A stretch of 59,999 nt of DNA from Candidatus Eiseniibacteriota bacterium (GTDB lineage: Bacteria; Eisenbacteria; RBG-16-71-46; JACRLI01). Both the position numbers and the translations under genes were made by a program. Of the stretch, positions 16,922 through 24,623 are shown one piece after another (position 1 is the first letter of the stretch; the number at the start of each line of letters is the position of its first letter). The stretch covers positions 1 through 59,999 of the forward strand of contig JANXVU010000088.1 in assembly GCA_025351485.1 (NCBI GenBank), in the 5' to 3' direction. Under the pieces are notes generated by a model, which saw only the letters and a program-made list of their open reading frames with translations, ran no database searches and was not told the origin of the DNA.

Positions 16922-17662
16922 CTAGCGGACCGACTCGGCTTCCCTCGCCCTGGGGACCGCAGCAGCTTCGCGAACCGCTGCCGGCGCCGAAGCCTGGGTG
17001 GATGCGGAAGCGGACGTGTCCACTCCATTGTCCCGCAGCTTCTTGCCGTAGTTGCTGTGGCGGCGGGCGGTGCGACGGGCAGCGTCGGGCGTCTTGCGGG
17101 TGGCTTCCACCAGTGGAGCGAGCTCCAGGCTTCCCAGGCACCAGTCGGCCAGGGGCAGCACCACGTTCAGGTTCGTGTTCATGCGGGTGTGATGGATCAC
17201 GTGGTGCCGCTTGAGGAACAAGAAGTAGCCGGAGTTCTCGATCCACGGGTACTTGGGCTTGTGCATCAACAGATGGAAGCCTTCGTAGGCCAGGTAATAG
17301 AGCGTGAACATCACTCCGAACGAGACCAGGAACGGAATGAACGGCAAAGAAACCCCGCGGCTCGCGAGCGCCCAGCAGATGCCGGCCCACGGCAGCAGGT
17401 TGATGCCCACCAGGACGGGCCCGTTCCACCACAGAAAGGTCAGGGCCTCTTCCTGTTCTTCCTCGGTCACATGGAACGTGTCGTCGTACTTGCACAGCTG
17501 GTGGTGCACCAGGGTGTGGGCCGTGTAGATGTTTTCGGGCAGCCAGGGGCGATGCAACCAGAAGCGGTGAAAAGCCCATTCGAAGAAGCTGGCCTGGACG
17601 AGCGAGATCAGCACGCCCGCGGCAATGATTCCTATCTGCAGAGGATCCTCCAGGATCGTCAA
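16922..17662 (-). CDS. Fatty acid hydroxylase/sterol desaturase superfamily membrane protein
   Basis: A 246-residue integral membrane di-iron protein. The histidine clusters of the superfamily are present: HRFWLH (about 32-37), HTLVHHQ, HLLMH and HHVIHH, separated by hydrophobic spans (IIAAGVLISLVQASFF, GINLLPWAGICWAL, IPFLVSFGVMFTLYYLAY). Members hydroxylate or desaturate lipid carbons using O2; beta-carotene hydroxylase and sterol oxidases share the fold, so the substrate is open. The frame opens with TTG at 17662 and no ribosome site is visible. The last 50 residues are Ala-rich and probably disordered. Confidence 0.8.
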   Translation of the reverse strand: MTILEDPLQIGIIAAGVLISLVQASFFEWAFHRFWLHRPWLPENIYTAHTLVHHQLCKYDDTFHVTEEEQEEALTFLWWNGPVLVGINLLPWAGICWALASRGVSLPFIPFLVSFGVMFTLYYLAYEGFHLLMHKPKYPWIENSGYFLFLKRHHVIHHTRMNTNLNVVLPLADWCLGSLELAPLVEATRKTPDAARRTARRHSNYGKKLRDNGVDTSASASTQASAPAAVREAAAVPRAREAESVR

Positions 17663-17899
17663 GGTGGTGGGGCCGGCAGTGGAGCTGGACGGCGAGCGGG
17701 CCCGGCGAGCCGATCTGGCTAGCCTTGACCTGCCAGGGCGAGGGCGGCCCCGGCGGACTCCTGGGCATCTTACGACCCGGGGGCTCCTTTGTCTTGTGAA
17801 AACGGATTTTATTTATGGATCACGCTTCTGCGGCGGAGTCCCCCGCATCCACGCTGCTTGCTGCCCAAGTTCAGACATTATGTCCCTTCGGGCGATAGA

Positions 17900-18124
17900 T
17901 CAGTAGTGGGTGGAGTCCTGCCGGGCAGCCTGGGCGGCGGCCGTATCCGAGACTTCGAGCGCCCGCTTCACCACTCTGGAGCCGGGCAGCACCTCCGAGG
18001 CGCCGATCAAGCTGTCGCGTTCGCGCTCGGATAACTCCTTCTTCCGGCCTGAATCCGGGGACTTGGCGCAGGAAGCCGACAGGAGCGCGGCCAGCAGGGA
18101 AACGAACAGGAATACTCTGCGCAT
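17900..18124 (-). CDS. Small lipoprotein of unknown function
   Basis: A 74-residue ORF with GGAGGG eight bases before the ATG. Residues 1-19 are a lipoprotein signal peptide (RRVFLFVSLLAALLSASC) with the lipidated Cys in LSASC. The mature part is hydrophilic and Lys/Glu/Ser-rich (GRKKELSERERDSLIGASEV) and has no recognisable domain. It is probably a periplasmic-face lipoprotein; no function is proposed. The 237 bases downstream to the next gene hold no feature I can support. Confidence 0.6.
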   Translation of the reverse strand: MRRVFLFVSLLAALLSASCAKSPDSGRKKELSERERDSLIGASEVLPGSRVVKRALEVSDTAAAQAARQDSTHY

Positions 18125-18220
18125 CGGGGAGTCCCTCCATGCCTTGGGAGTGCCCCAGGATCCCTCCGGGGCTATGAACTTCGGGAGGTCGCGTCCGCCC
18201 GGATCTTCACGAAATCCAGC

Positions 18221-18751
18221 CTACGGCCGCAGGTGAGGCGCCCGCCGGAAGGTCATGCGCTCGTGGTCCTTCACCACTCCCGGGAAGCGCAGCACCGTAT
18301 TGTGCATGGCCACGTAGATCCCCGGCGAAACAATCTGGACCGCCAGCAGCGCCTCGGTGAGGTTCTGCAGCGCGTCGGTGGTTCGAAGCTCGTAGGGCCG
18401 CATCGCGCCGGTCAGCACGATCGGGACCCGCGGCATCTCCCCCAGCCGGGTCACCAGCAGCTCGCCGGTCTGCTGAAGCCGGTCGGTGCCGTGGGTGATC
18501 ACGATCCCGTCGTGCGATCCGGCGTAGACGCCGGCCAGCTGGACGATGCGCTCGTGGTCGGACTCGCTCATTTCAAGCGAGTCCACGTTCATCATCGGAA
18601 CCTGGTCCAGCACCACCCCGTGCAGCACCAGGGAAGCCAGCATGATCTCCAGAACGCTGCGCTGATTGGCCAGCGTGCCGTCCGATTCATTGTAGGTCTT
18701 TTCGATGGTGCCGCCGGTGCGCAGGATGGCGATGCTCTTGGGTTTGTCCAT
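18221..18751 (-). CDS. Single-domain asparaginase-like protein
   Basis: A 176-residue protein equal to only the N-terminal domain of L-asparaginases, which are usually ~330 residues. The first catalytic Thr motif is visible (ILRTGGTIEKTYNESDG), as is the second (VITHGTDRLQQTGELL) with Thr-Asp, and then PIVLTGAMRPYELRTTDA with the conserved Lys of TGAMxP-K replaced by Arg/Glu context. Short stand-alone proteins of this kind are known as asparaginase-domain proteins; their activity is not well established. The ATG at 18751 is favoured over the upstream in-frame ATG because a TAGACT hexamer ends 7 bases before it. Confidence 0.8.
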   Translation of the reverse strand: MDKPKSIAILRTGGTIEKTYNESDGTLANQRSVLEIMLASLVLHGVVLDQVPMMNVDSLEMSESDHERIVQLAGVYAGSHDGIVITHGTDRLQQTGELLVTRLGEMPRVPIVLTGAMRPYELRTTDALQNLTEALLAVQIVSPGIYVAMHNTVLRFPGVVKDHERMTFRRAPHLRP

Positions 18752-18758
18752 GGCCGGC

Positions 18759-18764
18759 AGTCTA
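18759..18764 (-). promoter_or_regulatory. -10 element TAGACT, leaderless spacing
   Basis: TAGACT on the minus strand is separated from the ATG at 18751 by exactly seven bases (GCCGGCC), the spacing shared with other starts in this window. There is no good -35 at 16-18 bases (GGCTCC), so support comes from spacing alone. Confidence 0.45.
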
Positions 18765-18824
18765 GCATCCGGGGGCACGCGGAGCCTACTGGCGCCGACG
18801 GCCGGGCCGGGTTAAGCTCCTGAC

Positions 18825-19292
18825 ATGCGCATGCCCAACCCCTCTCCGCTGCGGCTCCTGGTGGCCGCCCTGTTCTTCGTCGTGGGAGTCTATCTGATGA
18901 CTCGCCCGGGAGCCCCAGCCGTGCCCGGGGGCTGGAATCGCGTCCAGGCAGGTCCAGTCTCGTTCGCCCTCCCGCCGGACTTCCGCCAGAATCCGCTTCA
19001 CGCCATCGCCGGCGAGGTCGGACAATGGAGTTCGCGCCGCGGAATCATCGGGTACAATCTGTCTCCGGCCGCGCTTTCGCCCGCTGTGCGACGCTCGCCC
19101 GACCGGGAAGAAGTGATCGACGGCCGCAAGGTCCGTATCATGACCCAGCAAGATCCGGGTGGGCTCGTGGAAATGGAAGCGCGCTTTCCCATCCCCGGGG
19201 CGCGCGAGATGAACCTGCTCCTGTGGGGCCCCGAAGCGGGTCTGGAGCGGGAGTTCCTCTCGGTGGTCCGCAGCGTAAGTTTCGAACACTAG
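18825..19292 (+). CDS. Hypothetical membrane-anchored protein
   Basis: A 155-residue protein with one N-terminal hydrophobic segment (PLRLLVAALFFVVGVYLM), either a membrane anchor or an uncleaved signal, followed by a soluble domain. That domain contains WNRVQAGPVSFALPPDFRQ, IIGYNLSPAAL, VRIMTQQDPGG and a closing FLSVVRSVSFEH. The alternating pattern suggests a beta-rich fold of the kind seen in PsbP/MOG1-like proteins, but this is only an impression. A weak TAAGCT six bases before the ATG may be a leaderless -10. The gene precedes the prolyl oligopeptidase by 76 bases. Confidence 0.6.
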   Translation: MRMPNPSPLRLLVAALFFVVGVYLMTRPGAPAVPGGWNRVQAGPVSFALPPDFRQNPLHAIAGEVGQWSSRRGIIGYNLSPAALSPAVRRSPDREEVIDGRKVRIMTQQDPGGLVEMEARFPIPGAREMNLLLWGPEAGLEREFLSVVRSVSFEH

Positions 19293-19368
19293 CGCATCGC
19301 TTCATGATCGACCTTCCCGGGGCCGGACTCCGGGGCCAGGCCTCCATCCTTTGCCAAGGAAGAACGAC

Positions 19369-21540
19369 TTGAACCCAATTCACTTCCGGTTTGCGACCGC
19401 TGCGGCGCCACTGGCCGCTCTGGCCCTGCTCGCGCTCTTCGTGCCCCGCCTATCCCGCGCTGCCGGCGCCCCCACGCCCCCCGTCGCCCGCAGGATCCCG
19501 ATGGCCGACACGACCCTGGGCGACGTGCGCACCGACGACTATTCCTGGCTCCGCGACCGCAAGAACCCCGAGACCATCGCCTACCTGGAGGCCGAGAACG
19601 CCTATACCAAGGCCCGGATGGCCCACACCGAGGGGCTGCAGGAGGCGCTCTACCAGGAACTCCTGGGCCGGATCAAGGAGACCGACCTCAGCGTGCCGGC
19701 TTTCAAGGACGGCTACTTCTACTACACCCGCACGGTGAAGGGCCTGCAGTACCCCATCCACTGCCGCAAGAAGGGCAACCTGGAAGCGCCCGAGGAAGTG
19801 TTGCTGGACGAAAACCTCGACGCCGGCAAGGACGCGCACTACGCCATCGGCGCGTTCGAAGTGAGCCCCAACCACAAGCTGCTGGCCTACACCACCGATC
19901 GCTCGGGCGCGGAGCGCTACACCCTGGTGGTAAAGAACCTCGAGACCGGCCAAGTGCTCCCGGACCACATCGGGAACCTGGCCGAGGACGTCCACTGGGC
20001 CAACGACAACATCACGCTCTTCTACGACGTCGCCGATTCGGCCAACCGCCCCTATCGCCTGTACCGCCACAAGCTCGGCACCGACCCTTCGAAGGACGAT
20101 CTGGTCCTGGAAGAAACGGATCCGCTCTACAACCTGGGTCTCTCCCGCAGCCGCAGCGGCAGCTACCTGTTCGTCACCATGGACGCGTTCGGCTCGACCG
20201 AGGTGCACTACCTTTCCGCCGATGCTCCGGATGGAAAGTTCCAGGTGATCCGGCCCCGGGCCAAGGGGCTGGAATACGGCGTGGACCACAGTGGCGGCTT
20301 CTTTTACATCCGCACCAACGACGGCGGCGCCACGAACTTCAAGGTGTCCCGCGCACCGGTGACGGATCCATCCCGCTGGGAGCCGTTCATCGAGTACCGA
20401 CCCGATGCGCTGGTCGACCGGATCCTGGCGTTCAAGGGCCACCTGGTGGTGGCGGAACGCAAGGACGCGCTGCGGCAGCTTCACGTCTATGACCTGAACA
20501 CCCGCGCGGAACACTTCGTTCCGTTCGAGGAGTCGGTGTTCAGCGTGAGTCCCTCGGTCAACCCCGAGTTCAACACCGGGCTGCTGCGCTTCGAATACAC
20601 CTCGCTGGTCACGCCGCGGAGCGTGTATGACTACGACATGGCCGGGAAGACGCGCGAGCTCAAGAAAGCCACCGAGGTGCTGGGAGGCTACGACCCCTCG
20701 CTCTACGCCACCGAGCGCTCCTGGGCCACTGCCGCCGACGGTAAGCGGGTGCCCATCTCCCTGGTCTACCGGAAGCCCCTGGTCAAGGATGGCAAGCGGC
20801 CCATGCTGCTCTACGCGTACGGTTCCTACGGGCTCAGCACCGACCCGTCCTTCAACTCGGGCAACCTGACCCTGCTGGATCGGGGCTACGTATACGCCAT
20901 CGCGCACATCCGCGGCGGCGAAGAACTGGGCCGCGAGTGGTATGACGACGGCAAGCTGCTGAACAAGAAGAACACCTTCACCGACTTCATCGCCTGCGCC
21001 GAGCACCTGATCAAGGAGAAGTACACTTCCAGCGACCGCCTGGCCATCCGCGGCGGAAGCGCCGGCGGACTGCTGATGGGCGCGGTGGTGAACATGCGCC
21101 CTGAACTGTTCAAGGCGGTGGTGGCGGACGTTCCGTTCGTGGACCTGATCAACACCATGAAGGACGCGTCCATCCCGCTGACCACCCAGGAATGGGAACA
21201 GTGGGGCAATCCCAACGAGGCGAAGTACTACGGCTACATGAAATCCTACTCCCCGTACGACAACGTAGAACCCAAGGCCTATCCGAATATGCTGATCACC
21301 GCGGGGCTCAATGACCCCCGGGTGGGATACTGGGAACCCGCGAAGTGGACCGCCAGGCTGCGGGCGCTGAAGACCGACAAGAACACCTTGCTGCTCAAGG
21401 TGAACATGGGCGCCGGCCACGGCGGGGCTTCGGGGCGCTACGACGCGCTGCGGGACATCGCGCTGCGGTACGCGTTCCTCTTTGACGTGATGGGGATCCA
21501 GGCGCAGCCCGCCAGGGCGGCCGAGGCGGCCAAGCCCTAG
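19369..21540 (+). CDS. Prolyl oligopeptidase (S9A), exported
   Basis: A 723-residue protein. TTG at 19369 is chosen because AAGGAAG lies eight bases before it; an earlier in-frame TTG (19351) overlaps that site. A signal peptide (AAAPLAALALLALFVPRLSRA) precedes the family N-terminus RRIPMADTTLGDVRTDDYSW. A seven-bladed propeller leads to the alpha/beta-hydrolase domain with YAYGSYGLSTDPSFNSGNL, catalytic Ser564 in RGGSAGGLLMG, Asp in LNDPRVGYW and His in GAGHGGASGRYD. These enzymes cut short peptides after proline. The signal peptide suggests a periplasmic or secreted location. A perfect-stem hairpin follows. Confidence 0.93.
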   Translation: MNPIHFRFATAAAPLAALALLALFVPRLSRAAGAPTPPVARRIPMADTTLGDVRTDDYSWLRDRKNPETIAYLEAENAYTKARMAHTEGLQEALYQELLGRIKETDLSVPAFKDGYFYYTRTVKGLQYPIHCRKKGNLEAPEEVLLDENLDAGKDAHYAIGAFEVSPNHKLLAYTTDRSGAERYTLVVKNLETGQVLPDHIGNLAEDVHWANDNITLFYDVADSANRPYRLYRHKLGTDPSKDDLVLEETDPLYNLGLSRSRSGSYLFVTMDAFGSTEVHYLSADAPDGKFQVIRPRAKGLEYGVDHSGGFFYIRTNDGGATNFKVSRAPVTDPSRWEPFIEYRPDALVDRILAFKGHLVVAERKDALRQLHVYDLNTRAEHFVPFEESVFSVSPSVNPEFNTGLLRFEYTSLVTPRSVYDYDMAGKTRELKKATEVLGGYDPSLYATERSWATAADGKRVPISLVYRKPLVKDGKRPMLLYAYGSYGLSTDPSFNSGNLTLLDRGYVYAIAHIRGGEELGREWYDDGKLLNKKNTFTDFIACAEHLIKEKYTSSDRLAIRGGSAGGLLMGAVVNMRPELFKAVVADVPFVDLINTMKDASIPLTTQEWEQWGNPNEAKYYGYMKSYSPYDNVEPKAYPNMLITAGLNDPRVGYWEPAKWTARLRALKTDKNTLLLKVNMGAGHGGASGRYDALRDIALRYAFLFDVMGIQAQPARAAEAAKP

Positions 21541-21572
21541 CGGCGATCCTCGAAGCACTTTGCGGTTGCGAT

Positions 21573-21606
21573 GAGGGGCCGGGGCGCATGCGCATCCCGG
21601 CCCCTC
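21573..21606. terminator. Perfect 11-bp hairpin between convergent genes
   Basis: GAGGGGCCGGG (21573-21583) pairs fully with CCCGGCCCCTC (21596-21606) around a 12-base loop. It lies between the prolyl oligopeptidase stop and the stop of the cytochrome c gene on the other strand. There is no U-tract, so it may act as a Rho-independent-like pause or an mRNA end stabiliser. Confidence 0.5.
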
Positions 21607-21657
21607 CGAATTGTGTCCGCCGTTCCCACTTGCCAGCCATGGACTCTAGGGGAGGCC

Positions 21658-22467
21658 CTACTTTCCCCCGCTCTTGATGTACTCCACCAGCGCCCGGGCC
21701 TCCTCGGCGTTCACCGGGACCGGGGGAACCATCTGCACCTTGAACTGCTGGAGCAGCTGCCGGGCAATGGGATCGCTCTTGGTCATGTCGGCCGGATGCA
21801 GGATCATGGACATCATCCAGGCAGCGGTGCGCTCCCGGGGCACGGGCCCTAACGCCGGGCCGGTCATCTTTGAATCCATGCTGTGGCAGGCATTGCAGGA
21901 CTTCTGCATGAACAGCTTTTTTCCCCGCGCAGCAAGGGCCGCATCGGCCGGCATGCCGGCCGCGCGGGGACCGTCGTCCAGGCCTCCGGCGCTCGCGGCG
22001 GGCGCCGCCGCCGGTGTGGAAGCTGCAGGAGTGGACGGGGTAATCGCCGGGGGACTCGTTTTGGGCGCGATCACCGCCGCGATCGGAGTGGCCTCGACGG
22101 GCCTCTTGGAGGCCGGATGAGGAACCTCTTGGGTCACCGCATTGGCCGCGCCGGTGACGCTCCCCGAACGAACGTTCTTGTGAACGGAGTTCGTCGATCG
22201 AGAAGACTTGGCGGCAGCAGGCGCCCCACCAGGCATCGTCCCCCCGGGCGCGGCGATCCTTGCCGATTCCGCCTTGGCCGCCGCCGCGACCGCGAGAGCA
22301 CCGGCCCGAGCGCTGTCCACCGCGGCGAGAGAATCCCCACCGGTCCTGGCGCCCTGCTCACCCCTCGGACCGCATCCCGAAGAAGAGATCGCCAGGGCCA
22401 GCAGAGCGGCCAGGATCCCCCAGCTGACGTGGAAGCTCAGGCTGCGAGGTGAAAGTCTATCCCTCAA
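21658..22467 (-). CDS. Cytochrome c lipoprotein with long Ala/Pro/Ser linker
   Basis: A 269-residue protein. TTG at 22467 overlaps the stop of the preceding small gene as TTGA. Residues 1-31 are a lipoprotein signal (SFHVSWGILAALLALAISSSGC) with lipobox SSGC. Then follow about 145 residues of low-complexity Ala/Ser/Pro/Thr, an extended tether. The C-terminal ~90 residues are a class I cytochrome c: KKLFMQKSCNACHSMDSKMT with haem motif CNACH, and a distal Met ligand candidate in KVQMVPPVP. It ends EEARALVEYIKSGGK. An electron-transfer role on the outer face of the inner membrane or on the outer membrane is inferred. The frame stays open further upstream, but that part has no coding character. 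Confidence 0.8.
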   Translation of the reverse strand: MRDRLSPRSLSFHVSWGILAALLALAISSSGCGPRGEQGARTGGDSLAAVDSARAGALAVAAAAKAESARIAAPGGTMPGGAPAAAKSSRSTNSVHKNVRSGSVTGAANAVTQEVPHPASKRPVEATPIAAVIAPKTSPPAITPSTPAASTPAAAPAASAGGLDDGPRAAGMPADAALAARGKKLFMQKSCNACHSMDSKMTGPALGPVPRERTAAWMMSMILHPADMTKSDPIARQLLQQFKVQMVPPVPVNAEEARALVEYIKSGGK

Positions 22468-22631
22468 CGGACCAACCGCAGGCCGCCGAACAGGTACAGG
22501 CACAGGAGGACGATCAACACCACGCCGACGATGCCGATCCCCCCGCCCGAACCCCACTTCCGATATCCGTAGTAGCCGCCACCACCGCCAAAAACCAGCA
22601 CCAGAACTACAATTAGCAGAAGCATGGACAT
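22464..22631 (-). CDS. Small membrane protein, DUF3309-like
   Basis: A 55-residue ORF. AAGGAG sits six bases before the ATG at 22631. Two hydrophobic helices (MLLLIVVLVLVF and IGIVGVVLIVLLCLYLF) flank a Gly/Tyr/Trp hairpin (GGGGGYYGYRKWGSGGG). The plan helix, YxGYRxWG, helix is that of DUF3309 proteins, small inner-membrane proteins of unknown role. Its TGA overlaps the TTG start of the cytochrome c lipoprotein gene, so the two are translationally coupled. Confidence 0.65.
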   Translation of the reverse strand: MSMLLLIVVLVLVFGGGGGYYGYRKWGSGGGIGIVGVVLIVLLCLYLFGGLRLVR

Positions 22632-22890
22632 TTGAAGCTCCTTTCCAGAACTGGATGGAGGAATTCAGGTGAGAGCAGGTGTTGGATTGCCGACAAAAGT
22701 CGGCGTGGGCTGCTGAGTCTACTCTCGCGGGCCGGGCGCCCGATGTGTTCGCCATCGGCTGCCACGCCGAGTGAACCGCATCGACGCCCTGCCGACCATG
22801 AGGTAAACCCATGGGGATGTGTTCAAATAATCGAAGGATATCGGGAGCAGCTCCACAAGCTGACCCGCGCACCTGATCGCCATACAATGT

Positions 22891-22975
22891 GCCGGGGCCG
22901 GGAGTTGAACCCGGACGGGGGTTTCCCCCCAGCGGATTTTAAGTCCGCTGCGTCTGCCAGTTTCGCCACCCCGGC
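22891..22975 (-). tRNA. tRNA-Leu (anticodon UAA)
   Basis: An 85-base cloverleaf on the minus strand. The acceptor stem GCCGGGG/CCCCGGC, anticodon stem GCGGA/TCCGC around loop CTTAAAA (anticodon TAA, reads UUA), a long class II variable arm GGGGG-AAA-CCCCC and T-arm CCGGG-TTCAACT-CCCGG all pair perfectly. The bases after the acceptor are ACAT, so CCA is not encoded and must be added by the CCA enzyme. It begins 17 bases after the stop of the GNAT gene on the same strand. Confidence 0.97.
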
Positions 22976-22992
22976 GTGGTCGCGCTTCTGCC

Positions 22993-23508
22993 CTAGGCAC
23001 TCCCCTGCACGGTGGCGAGGTCGCACTCCATGAACGCCACGATCGGCTTGAGCTCCTCGGGGAAATCGTCCGGCGTAGGGATTCTCTTGAAACCGGCCGC
23101 CTCGTAAAGCTGGTGAGCTTTCTCCATCGAGATATGGCTGTCCAGCACCATGCGCCGATACCCGCAAGTGCGGGCCTCGTCCATCAGCGCGGTCAGCAGC
23201 TTCCACCCGATCTTGAGGCCCCGGAGGCCCGGGCGCACGTACAGCCGCTTGAGCTCGCAGGTCCCGACGTCCACGGGTTTCATGCACACGCAGCCCGCGG
23301 GCTCGCCGTCCACCGTGGCCAGCATCATCCGGCCGCGGGGCGGCGCGTAGAGTCCGGGAAGGGAATCCAATTCCTCCTCGAAGCCGGAAAAGGTCGGCGC
23401 CGTACGCACTGCAATTCCGCTGCTCTCCAACCAGGCCATGTAGTCTCGGATCATCTCTCGGACGATTTCGATGTCCTCACGGGATCTGGCCTGTTCGATC
23501 TTCGTCAT
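22993..23508 (-). CDS. GNAT family N-acetyltransferase
   Basis: A 171-residue protein with a GGAGGAGGG ribosome site six bases before the ATG. The GNAT fold is readable: beta strands around MMLATVDGEPAGCVCMKPV, then CELKRLYVRPGLRGLKIGWKL, which holds the acetyl-CoA loop (RPGLRGLKIG, the R/QxxGxG/A region), and the helix-strand MDEARTCGYRRMVLDSHISM. The C-terminal HQLYEAAGFKRIP is the typical last helix-strand. The acceptor is unknown; the family modifies amino acids, peptides or antibiotics. The downstream tRNA-Leu may be co-transcribed. Confidence 0.88.
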   Translation of the reverse strand: MTKIEQARSREDIEIVREMIRDYMAWLESSGIAVRTAPTFSGFEEELDSLPGLYAPPRGRMMLATVDGEPAGCVCMKPVDVGTCELKRLYVRPGLRGLKIGWKLLTALMDEARTCGYRRMVLDSHISMEKAHQLYEAAGFKRIPTPDDFPEELKPIVAFMECDLATVQGSA

Positions 23509-23547
23509 GTTGGACCCTCCTCCGGTATGCCGACCAGCACCACCCGG

Positions 23548-24099
23548 TCAGCTCGCGGGCGAATCGCCATCGGCCATGAGGCTCGCGATGGCATCCGCCA
23601 GGTGCCGCTCGTTGATGTTGTAATCTCCCGCCTCGCGACGCAGCGCGTCCGCCCGGACCAAAACGTCCGCGTCCCGCATGCCCTCCGGAGCCTGGAACTT
23701 GTAGCACGCCAGTTCCAGGCGCAGGCCGTTGGGGTCGCTGAAGTACATGGAGTCCATGAAGCCGCGGTCCCTGGAAACAAACGGGGTCCCCCGCTCCCCG
23801 AGCCGCTCGGCGACCTGCAGGAGCGTGGCCCGGGAGACGTGGAAGGCGATGTGTTCCAGGTGGCCAACCCCGCGAGGGTGGGGCTCGGGATCGTCCTTTC
23901 GCTCCTCGTTCGTGAATACCGTGATCAGGCGGCCGTCGCCGGGATCGAAGTAAAGGTGGTTCTCCTCCGGGCGGCTCAAGTTCGGCTGTTCGAACAGCAG
24001 CCGCATGCCCAAGAGCCCCTGCCAGAAGTCCACGGCGCTCCGGCGAGTGGAGCCGACAAGGGTGATGTGGTGGACGCCCTGCACCTGGATGGGTTTCAT
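23548..24099 (-). CDS. VOC (glyoxalase/extradiol dioxygenase) superfamily protein
   Basis: A 183-residue protein. ATG at 24099 has GGAGG ten bases upstream; the longer open frame to 24264 is not needed. VOC features: VQGVHHITLVGSTRRSAVDF (first metal His), LYFDPGDGRLITVFTNEE, GHLEHIAFHVSRATLLQV (second His) and FMDSMYFSDPNGLRLELACY (metal Glu). The His-His-Glu set suggests an active metal site. Glyoxalase, ring-cleaving dioxygenase and resistance proteins share the fold, and nothing here decides between them. It runs parallel to the GNAT gene 39 bases downstream. Confidence 0.85.
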   Translation of the reverse strand: MKPIQVQGVHHITLVGSTRRSAVDFWQGLLGMRLLFEQPNLSRPEENHLYFDPGDGRLITVFTNEERKDDPEPHPRGVGHLEHIAFHVSRATLLQVAERLGERGTPFVSRDRGFMDSMYFSDPNGLRLELACYKFQAPEGMRDADVLVRADALRREAGDYNINERHLADAIASLMADGDSPAS

Positions 24100-24251
24100 C
24101 AGGCTTGATCCTCCGTGGAATTTCCGGCTCGTCCGGCCGCGCCTGCGGGCCCTCTCCGATGCAACCGACTGTACCCCAAACGGCCCGCCTCGGGATAGAA
24201 TGCTCACTGGAGCCCCGGTTTCAAACCGTCGAACACCATTCCAGGAGGTCC

Positions 24252-24622
24252 TTGAACCTGGCAACTCTCATCTCCGCTCCCACCGTGATGCAGGCCGAAG
24301 GAAACGTACCCAAAGAGATTCGTGAATTCGTCGGCCGGGCCAACACCGGCACGGCCCAGGGGAGAGAGCCCGCATGAAGAGCCCGGCGGGATGGCAGGAG
24401 CCCGGGCAGACCCCGGAGTTTGATGAGTATTCCTTGGTGCTGGAAGGAATGCTGCGCGTGGAAACCAGGTCGGGCATCCTGGAGGTCCGGGCTGGGCAGG
24501 CGGTGCACACGCCGGCCGGTGAGTGGGTGCGCTACGGGACACCGGAGGCCGGCGGCGCGGAGTACACGGCGGTGTGCGTGCCGGCGTTTTCGCCCGGGAC
24601 GGTTCACCGGGATGGGAATTAG
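24252..24622 (+). pseudogene. Cupin-domain protein interrupted by a -1 frameshift
   Basis: Two reading frames together make one ordinary ~120-residue cupin. The first part (from TTG 24252, after AGGAGG) reads SAPTVMQAEGNVPKEIREFV then GRANTGTAQG. The second part (frame of 24374) reads RMKSPAGWQEPGQTPEFDEY, VLEGMLRVETRSG, VRAGQAVHTPAGEWVRYGTP and ends VPAFSPGTVHRDGN. Adding one G to the GGGG run at 24359-24362 joins them as TGTAQGERARMKSPAGW with nothing lost. The cupin barrel with its GQTPEFDEY strand is complete. This is either a young pseudogene, a sequencing or assembly slip in the G-run, or a slippery site. The second half alone could be translated from the ATG at 24374 but would miss the N-terminal strands. 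Confidence 0.75.
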
Positions 24623-24623
24623 C

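Noticed and set aside
17780-17850. A/T-rich patch that looks promoter-like
   Set aside because: No -35/-10 pair at proper spacing in either direction, and the nearest start on the minus strand is over 100 bases away.
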